Assembly (NCBI GenBank): GCA_964568815.1
Contig: CAZMRY010000010.1
Location: forward strand, 1 to 27,389
DNA: 27,389 bases
Source of the DNA: RGIG8700 sp964568815
GTDB lineage: Bacteria > Bacillota > Clostridia > RGIG6154
Direction of reading: 5' to 3'
Within the stretch, counting starts at the first letter, position 1. Each line of letters begins with the position of its first letter. The translations under genes and the position numbers were made by a program. Of this stretch, positions 14,574-22,956 are shown piece by piece. Under the pieces are notes generated by a model, which saw only the letters and a list, made by a program, of their open reading frames with translations, did not search any database and was not told the DNA's origin.

Positions 14574-15983
14574 ATGTTACTAAAAGATTTGCTCGGTACA
14601 ATTGAATACGAGGGCAATGCAGACATAGAAATTACATCAGTGGAAAGCTCTTCTTTAACAGTAAAGAAGGGCTCTGCCTTTGTGTGCATAAAAGGCTATG
14701 AAACTGATGGTCATAAGTATGCGGAAAATGCCTGTGAAAAAGGTGCATCTGTAATTATAGCAGAAGATGATGTAAATGTTTCCTGCCCTGTGGTTAAGGT
14801 TAAGGATACAAGAAGAACTCTTGCAATCCTCTGTGCAAATTTCTACAATAACCCATCAAGAGAATTTAAGCTTGTTGGCATAACAGGAACAAATGGTAAA
14901 ACAACAACTACCTATTTGCTTAAACAAATTCTTGAAGAAGCAGGGCAAAAAGTAGGTCTTATAGGAACAAATCAGATAGTTATTGGAGATGAAATATATC
15001 CTGCCGCAAGAACAACACCTGATTCCTTTGAACTTCAGGAGCTTTTCAGAAAAATGGCGGAAAATAAGGTTGATACTGTTGTTATGGAGGTTTCATCTCA
15101 CGCCTTGTATCTTGACAGAGTGTATGGTTGTGATTTCGATGTGGGTGTGTTCACAAACTTAACTCAGGACCATCTTGATTTTCACAAAACTATGGAAAAT
15201 TACAGAGATGCAAAAGCAATTTTATTTGACATATGCAAAAAAGGTGTAATCAACACCGATGATGAAGCAGGAATTTATATGGCAAGAAGTGCAAAGTGCC
15301 CTGTTATGACCTGTGGTATAGATAAGGATGCAGAATTAAAAGCTGAAAATGTACTGCTTGAGCAAAGAGGTGTATCTTTTGATATAAATTCTTATAGATA
15401 CAGCCTTTCAATACCAGGTAAGTTCTCAGTATATAATGCTCTTTCTGCAATAGGTGCAGCAAAAGCACTTGGAATAGATGAAAAAATTATAATTAATGCA
15501 CTTGAAAAAGCAAAAGGTGTAAGAGGAAGAGCTGAGGTTGTACCTGTATCAGAAGATTTTACTGTGCTTGTTGACTATGCACATACACCTGACGGAATAG
15601 AAAATATTTTAAAAACAGCAAAAGGCTTTGCAAAGGGAAGGGTTGTAATTCTTTTTGGCTGCGGCGGTGACAGAGACAATACAAAAAGACCAATAATGGG
15701 CAAGGTTGCAAGCTCTCTTGCGGATTTCTGTATTATAACATCAGATAATCCCAGAACAGAAAAACCTATGGACATAATCAATGAAATTCTTACGGGAGTA
15801 AAGGGTGAACATATTGTTATTGAAAATAGAAAAGATGCAATAAAATATGCTGTTGAAAATGCAAAAAAAGATGATGTTATAATTCTTGCGGGCAAAGGTC
15901 ATGAGGATTATCAGATAATAGGAAAAGAAAAAATACACTTTGATGAGATAGAGATATTAATGGAATTAAAAGGAGTGAAATAA
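14574..15983 (+). CDS. murE: UDP-MurNAc-tripeptide synthetase, meso-DAP type
   Basis: 469 residues; GAGGTAA precedes ATG 14574, 10 nt after the PBP stop. It adds the third amino acid to UDP-MurNAc-L-Ala-D-Glu in the cytoplasm. Motifs: Mur-ligase P-loop GITGTNGKTTTT (about 101-112), ARTTPDS, VMEVSSHAL, and carbamylated-Lys region DHLDFHKTMENY. The specificity motif is DNPR (in ITSDNPRTEKP near residue 395), which in this family selects meso-diaminopimelate rather than lysine. The TAA stop overlaps the murF start by one base. Confidence 0.97.
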   Translation: MLLKDLLGTIEYEGNADIEITSVESSSLTVKKGSAFVCIKGYETDGHKYAENACEKGASVIIAEDDVNVSCPVVKVKDTRRTLAILCANFYNNPSREFKLVGITGTNGKTTTTYLLKQILEEAGQKVGLIGTNQIVIGDEIYPAARTTPDSFELQELFRKMAENKVDTVVMEVSSHALYLDRVYGCDFDVGVFTNLTQDHLDFHKTMENYRDAKAILFDICKKGVINTDDEAGIYMARSAKCPVMTCGIDKDAELKAENVLLEQRGVSFDINSYRYSLSIPGKFSVYNALSAIGAAKALGIDEKIIINALEKAKGVRGRAEVVPVSEDFTVLVDYAHTPDGIENILKTAKGFAKGRVVILFGCGGDRDNTKRPIMGKVASSLADFCIITSDNPRTEKPMDIINEILTGVKGEHIVIENRKDAIKYAVENAKKDDVIILAGKGHEDYQIIGKEKIHFDEIEILMELKGVK

Positions 15984-17353
15984 TGCAGAGAATTAAAATT
16001 TCAGAAGTTGCAGAGGCAACTGGTGGGAAAATTCTAAGCGGAAATTCCAAGGATAGCTTCGACTGCATCGGTAAAGACTCCCGTGCAGTTAAACAGGGTA
16101 TGTTTTATATAGCTATAAAGGGCGAAAACTTTGACGGAAACAAGTATGCGGAGAGTGCTATGAAAAATGGCGCTATGGGTTGTCTTGTATCTGAAGAGAT
16201 AGAAAGCGAAAAACCGGTTGTTCTTGTTGAAGATACCGTAAAGGCTCTTGGACAGCTTGCAAAATACTACAGAAATAAATTTGATATCCCTTATGTGGGG
16301 GTAACAGGAAGTGTTGGAAAAACCACAACAAAGGATATGATTGCCTGTGCTCTTTCAGCTAAATTAAATGTAATGAAAACTCAGGGGAACTGTAATAATC
16401 ATATTGGTCTTCCGTTAACGCTTTTAAGTTTAGAAAAGCACCATGAAATCGGTGTGACTGAAATGGGAATGTCAGGCTTTGGCGAAATTGAATATTTAGC
16501 ATCTTTGGTTGAACCTGAAACAGCAGTTTATACAAACATAGGTGTTTCCCATATCGAAAAGCTTGGCTCACGGGAAAATATTTTAAAAGCAAAAAGCGAA
16601 ATGCTTAACCATCTTAAAGAAGACGGTCTTGTTGTTCTCTGCGGTGATGACGATATGCTTTTAAGCTTAACAAAAGACCTTGAACATAAATACATAACAT
16701 ATGGTGTTGAAAATAAAAACTGTGATGTTTATGCAGATAACATAAGACAAAGCGGCGAAACTGATATGGAATTTACTATCCATTGCAACGAGGGAACCTT
16801 TGAGGGCAGAATTCCTGTTCTTGGCGACCATAATGTAAACAATGCCTTAGCGGCGTTTATAGTTGCAAGGAAATACGGAGTTGAGCCTTGCGATATTTTA
16901 AGTGCCCTTTCTATGTTTGAGCCAGGGGCAATGAGACAGAATATTGTAAAAACAAATGGCATAACATTAATAAATGACTGCTATAATTCAAGCCCATCAT
17001 CTGTTCAGGCAGGTCTTAAAACCTTAAGACAGATAACAGGTACAAGAAAAATTGCAATTCTCGGCGATATGCTTGAAATGGGCGAAATGTCTGAAAAGCT
17101 CCACGGTGATGTTGGCGGATATGCAGTAGAAACAAAGACAGACTATCTTATTGCAGTAGGAGATAAAAGCAGATTTATAATAGAAGGTGCCTGCGAAAAA
17201 GGTTTTGATAAGAATAACACAAAATTCTTTGAAACCAATAAACAGGTAAACGAATTTTTAGACGGTTTCCTTAAAGAGGGCGATGCAGTACTTGTCAAAG
17301 CCTCAAGAGGAATGAAGCTTGAAGAAATTGTAGACCATATAATAGATTTTTAA
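15983..17353 (+). CDS. murF: UDP-MurNAc-tripeptide:D-Ala-D-Ala ligase
   Basis: 456 residues. It completes the UDP-MurNAc-pentapeptide. ATG 15983 uses the last A of the murE stop (TAATG), so translation is coupled. AAGGAG in the murE tail serves as ribosome site. Motifs: N-terminal GKDSRAVKQGMFYIAIKG, P-loop GVTGSVGKTTTKD (about 110-122), EMGMSGFGEIEYL, ligase-domain INDCYNSSPSSVQAGL and GDMLEMG. Length is normal for MurF. Confidence 0.97.
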   Translation: MQRIKISEVAEATGGKILSGNSKDSFDCIGKDSRAVKQGMFYIAIKGENFDGNKYAESAMKNGAMGCLVSEEIESEKPVVLVEDTVKALGQLAKYYRNKFDIPYVGVTGSVGKTTTKDMIACALSAKLNVMKTQGNCNNHIGLPLTLLSLEKHHEIGVTEMGMSGFGEIEYLASLVEPETAVYTNIGVSHIEKLGSRENILKAKSEMLNHLKEDGLVVLCGDDDMLLSLTKDLEHKYITYGVENKNCDVYADNIRQSGETDMEFTIHCNEGTFEGRIPVLGDHNVNNALAAFIVARKYGVEPCDILSALSMFEPGAMRQNIVKTNGITLINDCYNSSPSSVQAGLKTLRQITGTRKIAILGDMLEMGEMSEKLHGDVGGYAVETKTDYLIAVGDKSRFIIEGACEKGFDKNNTKFFETNKQVNEFLDGFLKEGDAVLVKASRGMKLEEIVDHIIDF

Positions 17354-17385
17354 CAATACGATATTGGTGAAAAGGAGTTCCAAAA

Positions 17386-18333
17386 ATGGATAAGAATATG
17401 TATATTTGCCTTTTGGCTTCGTTTGTAGCAAGCCTTGTAATAACATATATACTTATACCTGTTTTAAGAAGGCTTAAATTCGGGCAGACTATAAGAGAAG
17501 AAGGTCCGCAGTGGCACAATAAGAAAAGCGGAACACCCACAATGGGCGGAATTGGTTTTCTTTTGGTTGCAGTGGCAATTACTCTTATTCACAGCAAAGA
17601 CAGCGCAGTGAAATTTGGTTGTATTTTTGCAGGTCTTTACGGAGTAATAGGTTTTCTTGATGACGGTATTAAAATTATCCTTAAAAGAAATCTCGGCTTG
17701 AATGAAAAACAAAAGCTCATACTTCAGGTACTTGTATCAGTTGTGTTTCTTGTAATTGGAGTAGACAAAGGTTATATTTCAACAACTTTAAGTATTCCTT
17801 TTACGGATATCGTATGGGATTTGAAATGGTTTTATATAGTTTTTATGGCAATTTATATGATTGCCTATACAAATGCAGTTAATTTAACAGACGGTCTTGA
17901 CGGACTTGCAGCAAGCGTAACCGCTGTGGTAAGTATATTCTTTATTTTTTGCAGTGTTGTACTTGAAAGCGAAACATCATACTTCGCAACGGCACTTACA
18001 GGTGCGCTTCTCGGATTTTTAGTGTTCAACTTCCACCCTGCAAAGGTGTTTATGGGTGATACAGGCTCACTTTTCCTTGGTGGTGCAGTAGCAGTTATGG
18101 CTGTTCTTTTAAAGCTTGAACTGTTGTTAATCCTTGCGGGTGTAATATATGTAATTGAAGCTCTTTCAGTTGTGCTTCAGGTAGCATATTTCAAAAAAAC
18201 CAAGAAAAGATTATTTTTAATGGCACCTATTCATCATCATTTTGAAATGAAAAAGATGAATGAGGTAAGTATAGTAAGTATGTTTACAGGCATAACGCTG
18301 ATTGCCTGTATAATATCAGCATTTGCAATTTAA
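17386..18333 (+). CDS. mraY: phospho-MurNAc-pentapeptide transferase
   Basis: 315 residues with about ten membrane helices. It makes lipid I by moving phospho-MurNAc-pentapeptide onto undecaprenyl phosphate. Signatures: KKSGTPTMGG near 46-55, GFLDDGIK (Asp-Asp pair) near 88-95, NAVNLTDGLDGLA near 163-175, FNFHPAKVFMGDTGSLFLGG near 213-232, and APIHHHFE near 281-288. GGAG at 17374-17377 lies 8 nt before the ATG. The usual next gene, murD, is missing; ftsW follows after 13 nt. Confidence 0.97.
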   Translation: MDKNMYICLLASFVASLVITYILIPVLRRLKFGQTIREEGPQWHNKKSGTPTMGGIGFLLVAVAITLIHSKDSAVKFGCIFAGLYGVIGFLDDGIKIILKRNLGLNEKQKLILQVLVSVVFLVIGVDKGYISTTLSIPFTDIVWDLKWFYIVFMAIYMIAYTNAVNLTDGLDGLAASVTAVVSIFFIFCSVVLESETSYFATALTGALLGFLVFNFHPAKVFMGDTGSLFLGGAVAVMAVLLKLELLLILAGVIYVIEALSVVLQVAYFKKTKKRLFLMAPIHHHFEMKKMNEVSIVSMFTGITLIACIISAFAI

Positions 18334-18346
18334 CGGAGGAAATATT

Positions 18347-19486
18347 TTGGCTAAGAAGAAAGAAAAGAAAAAAGCAGGTATAAATCTTTTCAAAGGCATT
18401 GAAAACACAGACACAGTTCTGTTTAATGTCATTCTTGTTATGCTCTGTTTCGGGCTTATAATGTGTTTTTCAGCATCGGCACCAACTGCTGAGGTAAGAC
18501 AGGGTGACAGCTATTATTTCTTAAGAAAACAGATGCTCTGGGCAATAATCGGATTTATGGCAATGATATTTGCTATAAATGTTGATATGGATAAAATTAA
18601 AAAGCTTACAGGTCCTGCATATATAACAACTCTCGTATTACTTATTATAGTATTTGCAATGCCATCAGTTAACGGTGCAAGAAGATGGATTCAGCTTGGT
18701 GGTTTTAGTTTTCAGCCATCGGAGTTTGCAAAAATTGCCATAATATTACTTCTTGCAAAAAATCTTGAAAAGAAAAACTGGGAAAAATCGAAATTTTTTC
18801 AGGACTTCGTTATGTGCACACTTCCTGCTCTATTAATATGCGGTATGCTTGTGTTTCAGCCACACTTCAGTTGTATAGTGCTCATAGCATTAATAACAGC
18901 AGGAATGATGTATTTTTCAGGAGCAAAAATGTGGCACTTTTTTGTATGCTTAATCCCTGTTGTGCCAGCAGTTATATGGCTTTTAACAGGTGAAGGTGCA
19001 GAATACAGATGGCAGCGTATTGAAGCATTTTTACATCCTCTCGACCATATTCAGGAGGGTGCATATCAGACAATTCAGGCACTTTATGCCATAGGCTCAG
19101 GAGGTCTTTTTGGTCTTGGACTTGGCGGAAGCAGACAAAAGTTCTTATATCTTCCTGAACCTCAAAACGACTTTATCTTTGCGGTTATCTGTGAAGAACT
19201 TGGCTTTTTGGGAGCGATACTTGTAATAGGACTTTTCTGTATAATGCTCTGGAGATGCGTAGTTGTTGCAATCAATTCTCAGGACAGATACAAAAGCCTT
19301 GTGGTTTTAGGTGTAACTATATTAATGGCGGCACAGTTTGTAATTAATATCTGTGTTGTAACTAATATAATCCCTGTAACAGGTATGCCATTACCTTTCT
19401 TTAGTGCAGGCGGTTCATCACTTGTATTTGTAATGTTCGCAATGGGACTTGTTCTTAATGTTTCAAAAGATATAAAAAAGAAGTAA
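18347..19486 (+). CDS. ftsW: SEDS peptidoglycan polymerase FtsW/SpoVE
   Basis: 379 residues from TTG 18347, with GGAGG at 18335-18339 and a 7-nt spacer; an upstream in-frame TTG would overlap mraY and has no site. After a Lys-rich cytoplasmic tail (AKKKEKKK) come about ten membrane helices. SEDS signatures: ARRWIQLGGFSFQPSEFAK near 112-130, LGGSRQKFLYLPEPQNDFIFAV near 258-279, and GMPLPFFSAGGSSL near 346-359. It polymerises glycan strands from lipid II with the class B PBP of this cluster. Division (FtsW) or sporulation (SpoVE) use cannot be separated here; position favours division. Confidence 0.93.
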   Translation: MAKKKEKKKAGINLFKGIENTDTVLFNVILVMLCFGLIMCFSASAPTAEVRQGDSYYFLRKQMLWAIIGFMAMIFAINVDMDKIKKLTGPAYITTLVLLIIVFAMPSVNGARRWIQLGGFSFQPSEFAKIAIILLLAKNLEKKNWEKSKFFQDFVMCTLPALLICGMLVFQPHFSCIVLIALITAGMMYFSGAKMWHFFVCLIPVVPAVIWLLTGEGAEYRWQRIEAFLHPLDHIQEGAYQTIQALYAIGSGGLFGLGLGGSRQKFLYLPEPQNDFIFAVICEELGFLGAILVIGLFCIMLWRCVVVAINSQDRYKSLVVLGVTILMAAQFVINICVVTNIIPVTGMPLPFFSAGGSSLVFVMFAMGLVLNVSKDIKKK

Positions 19487-19498
19487 CAATTAAACATA

Positions 19499-19526
19499 CA
19501 CCTTCATATTGTGAAATATGGAGGTG
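19499..19526 (+). promoter_or_regulatory. hairpin sequestering the murA ribosome-binding site
   Basis: Residues 19499-19510 pair with 19515-19526 (12 bp, one G-U) around a GTGA loop. The 3' arm contains the complete murA Shine-Dalgarno GGAGGTG (19520-19526), six bases before the ATG at 19532. In this fold murA initiation would be blocked. There is no U-run, so termination is unlikely. Confidence 0.6.
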
Positions 19527-19531
19527 CAGTA

Positions 19532-20815
19532 ATGAGCTGCTATATAATTGAAGGAGGCAGACCCCTCACAGGAGAAATAGACCTTCAGGGTTCTAAAAAT
19601 TCTGCCTTGCCCATACTTGCGGCAACTTTACTTAATAAAGGTGTGTGTGTAATAGAAAATTGCCCAAACATAAAAGATGTTGAAACGGCAATAGAAATTC
19701 TGGAGTCTCTCGGTTGTACTGTCAGAAGAAAAGAAAACAAGTTAACAGTAGACTCATCAGAGTGCAGAAGATATATAATCAAAAAAGAACTTATGTGCAA
19801 AATGAGATCATCAATTGTATTTTTAGGTGCACTCCTTGCAGTAAATAAGCAGGCGGTTGTATGCTACCCGGGAGGCTGTTGTATTGGGGAAAGACCAATA
19901 GATATACATATATCCTCATTAAAGGCTATGGGCGGTGCAATCTACGAAATATACGGAAGCTTTTACTGTCTTTTTGATAAAGGGAAAGGCTGCGGAATAA
20001 ATCTTCCTTATCCGAGCGTTGGAGCAACAGAAAATATAATGATATGTGCATCTCTTACGAAAGGGAGAACGGTTATAAACAATCCTGCAAGGGAACCTGA
20101 AATAGTAGAACTTCAGAATTTCCTGAACAAAATGGGTGCAAAAATAAGCGGTGCAGGAACAGACAAAATTGTTATAAGGGGAGTAAAAAGATTCAAAAAG
20201 CAAGTTGAATATAAAATCCCTCCTGACAGAATTGCCTGTATAACATATATGACATATTCAGCAATAACAGGGGGCAAACTTAAAATAAACAACGCACCTG
20301 TTAGCCATATAATGAATGAGCTTGATGTGTTTGCAAAAATGGGGTGCAGTATAAGTCTTTTTGATGGTGGTGTTGAAATAGAAAGAAAAGATAAAATGAA
20401 ACCTTTCGGTAAAATAACAACTGCACCATACCCTGGCTTTCCAACTGACAGTCAACCTTTTATGTGCCTTATGGGAGCTCTTTGCGATGAAGAAAGCATA
20501 ATAGAAGAAAATGTGTTTGAAAACAGATTTTCATACACAGAAGAACTGCGGAAATTCAATGTTTGTGCAGAGTGTAAAGATAATAAGCTTTACATAAAAA
20601 AGAATAATATGATTAATGCAACTGCAAGTGCTTGCGATTTGCGTGGCGGTGCGGCTTTAGTGGGTGCGGCACTTATGGCAGAGGGAGTAAGCGAAATAAA
20701 TAATATTGAACATATAGACCGAGGATATGAAAACTTTAAAGAAACCATATTAAAGCTTGGAGGAAATATAACAAGAGAAGATGAAGAAAAAAAGAGTACT
20801 GAAAGAATCAGATGA
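19532..20815 (+). CDS. murA: UDP-GlcNAc 1-carboxyvinyltransferase
   Basis: 427 residues from ATG 19532 (MSCYIIEGGRPLTGEI), chosen over a start seven codons earlier because GGAGGTG lies immediately before it. It transfers enolpyruvate from PEP to UDP-GlcNAc, the first committed peptidoglycan step. The catalytic Lys22 is in LQGSKNSALPILA. The PEP-binding cysteine is Cys116 in PGGCCIGERP, so the enzyme should be fosfomycin-sensitive by family rule. RGGAALVGAALMA and HIDRGYENF mark the C-terminal half. The last 35 bases overlap ftsQ. Confidence 0.96.
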   Translation: MSCYIIEGGRPLTGEIDLQGSKNSALPILAATLLNKGVCVIENCPNIKDVETAIEILESLGCTVRRKENKLTVDSSECRRYIIKKELMCKMRSSIVFLGALLAVNKQAVVCYPGGCCIGERPIDIHISSLKAMGGAIYEIYGSFYCLFDKGKGCGINLPYPSVGATENIMICASLTKGRTVINNPAREPEIVELQNFLNKMGAKISGAGTDKIVIRGVKRFKKQVEYKIPPDRIACITYMTYSAITGGKLKINNAPVSHIMNELDVFAKMGCSISLFDGGVEIERKDKMKPFGKITTAPYPGFPTDSQPFMCLMGALCDEESIIEENVFENRFSYTEELRKFNVCAECKDNKLYIKKNNMINATASACDLRGGAALVGAALMAEGVSEINNIEHIDRGYENFKETILKLGGNITREDEEKKSTERIR

Positions 20816-21554
20816 AAAAATCATACAGATAAGAGATAGAAACAGAAGAAGAAAGAAAAACAGAAGAATTGCTTTTGGTGTAATTCTTCTGTTGATAGGT
20901 GTTATGCTCGCTATGCTTTTATTACCGTGCTTTAATATTAAATATATTGATGTTAAAGGTAATGAAAAGGTATCTCAGGCACTTCTTACAGAGAAGTCAG
21001 GAGTTGAATACGAAGACAATATTTTTAAAGTTAATATAAAAAAAGCAAAAAAACAAGTGGAAAAAATTCCATATGTGAAGAATGTAAGAATAAAACGAAA
21101 GCTTCCTAATATTGTAACAATAGAAGTGGAAGAAAGAAAACCAATTGCAGCAATACCTGCAGGAGAAGGATTTGTACTTATAGATATAGAAGGAAGATTT
21201 CTTGAAAAAGTACAGGAAAATAAGCTGCCTGTTATTGAGGGGTTAAAGGTTAAGCTTCAGGAAGGTAATTATTTAGGGGATGAAAATCCGAATTTTGTAT
21301 TAAATTTCAAAAGCCTTTTAGAGTGCATGAAAGAAAACAGTATTAAAGAAAGAATAACAAATTATAAGGTTGATAAGAATGATGAAATAACATTTGTTAT
21401 CGATGGGACAAAAACCATTATACTCGGCGAAAAAACAAACACAGAATATAAACTCATACTTCTTGAAGCTGCCATTAATGAGCTTCCGCCAACTCAGAAA
21501 GGGACAATAAATTTAACAACAGAGGGGCAGGCATTATACTCTCCCGAAGAATAA
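20781..21554 (+). CDS. ftsQ: cell-division protein FtsQ/DivIB
   Basis: 257 residues starting at ATG 20781, inside murA in another frame (35-base overlap), so translational coupling is likely; the local ribosome site (AAGAGAAG) is poor. A very basic cytoplasmic tail (RDRNRRRKKNRR) precedes one membrane helix near 30-50. A POTRA domain follows near 52-120 (FNIKYIDVKGNEKVSQ to RKLPNIVTIEVEERKPIA), then the FtsQ/DivIB beta domain (VLIDIEGRFLE, then LPVIEGL). It scaffolds FtsL and the septal synthase. It is the last gene before a strong terminator. Confidence 0.93.
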   Translation: MKKKRVLKESDEKIIQIRDRNRRRKKNRRIAFGVILLLIGVMLAMLLLPCFNIKYIDVKGNEKVSQALLTEKSGVEYEDNIFKVNIKKAKKQVEKIPYVKNVRIKRKLPNIVTIEVEERKPIAAIPAGEGFVLIDIEGRFLEKVQENKLPVIEGLKVKLQEGNYLGDENPNFVLNFKSLLECMKENSIKERITNYKVDKNDEITFVIDGTKTIILGEKTNTEYKLILLEAAINELPPTQKGTINLTTEGQALYSPEE

Positions 21555-21560
21555 AAACGG

Positions 21561-21598
21561 GATAACTGTAAAGTTGAAAACTTTACAGTTATCTTTTT
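21561..21598 (+). terminator. terminator between ftsQ and ftsZ
   Basis: A perfect 15-bp stem, 21561-21575 with 21579-21593, with loop GAA and a five-T run at 21594-21598. It ends the mraZ-ftsQ operon, so ftsZ depends mainly on its own promoter. Confidence 0.9.
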
Positions 21599-21654
21599 GC
21601 CAGAATGTAGTAAATAAAGGCTTTGAAGAGTTGTGTAAAGTAAAAGACTTTACA
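21567..21654 (+). repeat. two copies of a 21-bp palindrome upstream of ftsZ
   Basis: TGTAAAGT-N5-ACTTTACA occurs at 21567-21587 (inside the terminator stem) and again at 21634-21654. All 16 arm bases are identical in the two copies while the 5-nt centres differ (TGAAA and AAAAG); start-to-start distance is 67 bp. The second copy ends 27 bp before the ftsZ -35 box. Conservation of arms but not centres is what a dimeric repressor or activator site would give. Confidence 0.65.
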
Positions 21655-21681
21655 ATACTAAACAAAATTTGCAAAATGTTA

Positions 21682-21710
21682 TTTACAAAACGAAACCTTT
21701 GTATTATAAT
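21682..21710 (+). promoter_or_regulatory. ftsZ promoter
   Basis: TTTACA at 21682-21687, 17-bp spacer, TATAAT at 21705-21710. The predicted start near 21717 leaves a leader of about 45 nt. Confidence 0.8.
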
Positions 21711-21761
21711 ATATTTACTAGACTCGATAAAAATTATATTTTACATAGGGGGAAACTAAAA

Positions 21762-22850
21762 ATGGCAATTGATTTTGTACTGGACAGCAACATGAATGTT
21801 ACACAAATAAAAGTTATAGGTTGTGGCGGCGGCGGTAATAATGCTGTTAACACAATGGTAAAAGCAGGACTCAAGGGTGTTGAATTTATAGCAATTAATA
21901 CAGACAAACAAGCACTCTTAAAATCAGAAGCAGACATTAAAATTCAGATTGGCGAAAAACTTACAAAAGGACTCGGTGCAGGTGCAGATCCTGAAATCGG
22001 TCGTAAGGCTGCTGAAGAAAGCATTGAAGAAATCGGACAGGCTTTAAGAGGCGCAGATATGGTGTTCATTACTGCAGGTATGGGTGGCGGAACAGGAACA
22101 GGTTCAGCTCCTGTTGTTGCAGGTCTTGCAAAAGAAATGGGTATCTTAACAGTTGGTGTTGTAACTAAACCTTTTGGTTTTGAAGGCAAGCCAAGATCAG
22201 AAAAAGCTGTTAAAGGTATTGAAAACCTTAAAGCTAATGTAGACACATTAATTACAATTCCAAACGATAAGCTTTTTGAAATTGCACAGAAGAATACACT
22301 TTTAACTGATGCTTTCGGTATGGCTAACGATATTTTAAGACAGGGTGTTCAGAGTATTTCTGATACAATTACAGGCAGCGGATTCATTAACCTTGACTTT
22401 GCTGATGTTAAGCAGGTTATGAAGAACGCAGGTTATGCTCATATGGGTATCGGTCTTGCAAAGGGCGACAACAGAGCAGAAGAAGCAGCACTTGCAGCTA
22501 TTTCAAGCCCATTACTCGAAACAACAATCGATGGTGCAAAGGGTGTTCTTATTAATATTTCAGGTGCAAACCTTGGTATCTTAGAAGTAAGACAGGCAGC
22601 AGAAATCATTCAGCAGCATGTTGACCCATCAGCAAACATTATCTTTGGTGCAGCTATTGATGAAGAAATGGGCGAAGAAATTTCTATCACTGTTATTGCA
22701 ACAGGCTTTGATTCAAAGGGTATCGTTTTCCCTGGAACAAAATCAGAACCGACTCCTTTCGAAACAAACAAGGGTTCAAGCCTTTTTGATCAGCTCAAGG
22801 CAGAAAGAGAACAGATAAACGCTTCATCATCAGCTTCAGTTGAATCAGCT
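21762..22850 (+). CDS. ftsZ: cell-division GTPase FtsZ, 3' end lost in the gap
   Basis: 363 residues are visible from ATG 21762 (MAIDFVLDSNMNVTQIKVIG) before the N run. GGGGGA lies about 9 nt upstream of the ATG. It is the tubulin-like ring protein of division. The nucleotide loop GCGGGGNNAVN is at 20-30; the tubulin signature GGGTGTGSAP is at 108-117; the synergy-loop region (NLDFADVKQVMKNAG) is present. Residues after about 318 are the C-terminal linker (SEPTPFETNKGSSLF, then a Ser/Ala-rich stretch). The conserved C-terminal peptide that binds FtsA/SepF is not visible because of the gap. Confidence 0.97.
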
Positions 22851-22950
22851 NNNNNNNNNNNNNNNNNNNNNNNNNNNNNNNNNNNNNNNNNNNNNNNNNN
22901 NNNNNNNNNNNNNNNNNNNNNNNNNNNNNNNNNNNNNNNNNNNNNNNNNN
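22851..22950. other. assembly gap of 100 Ns
   Basis: Exactly 100 unknown bases, a common placeholder for a gap of unknown length. It removes the ftsZ 3' end and the promoter region of the next gene, so the distance and even the adjacency between the two sides are not assured by the sequence. Confidence 0.98.
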
Positions 22951-22956
22951 ATATAT

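Noticed and set aside
21574..21759. 61-residue ORF between ftsQ and ftsZ
   Set aside because: It lies on the terminator, the palindromes and the ftsZ promoter and has no ribosome site.
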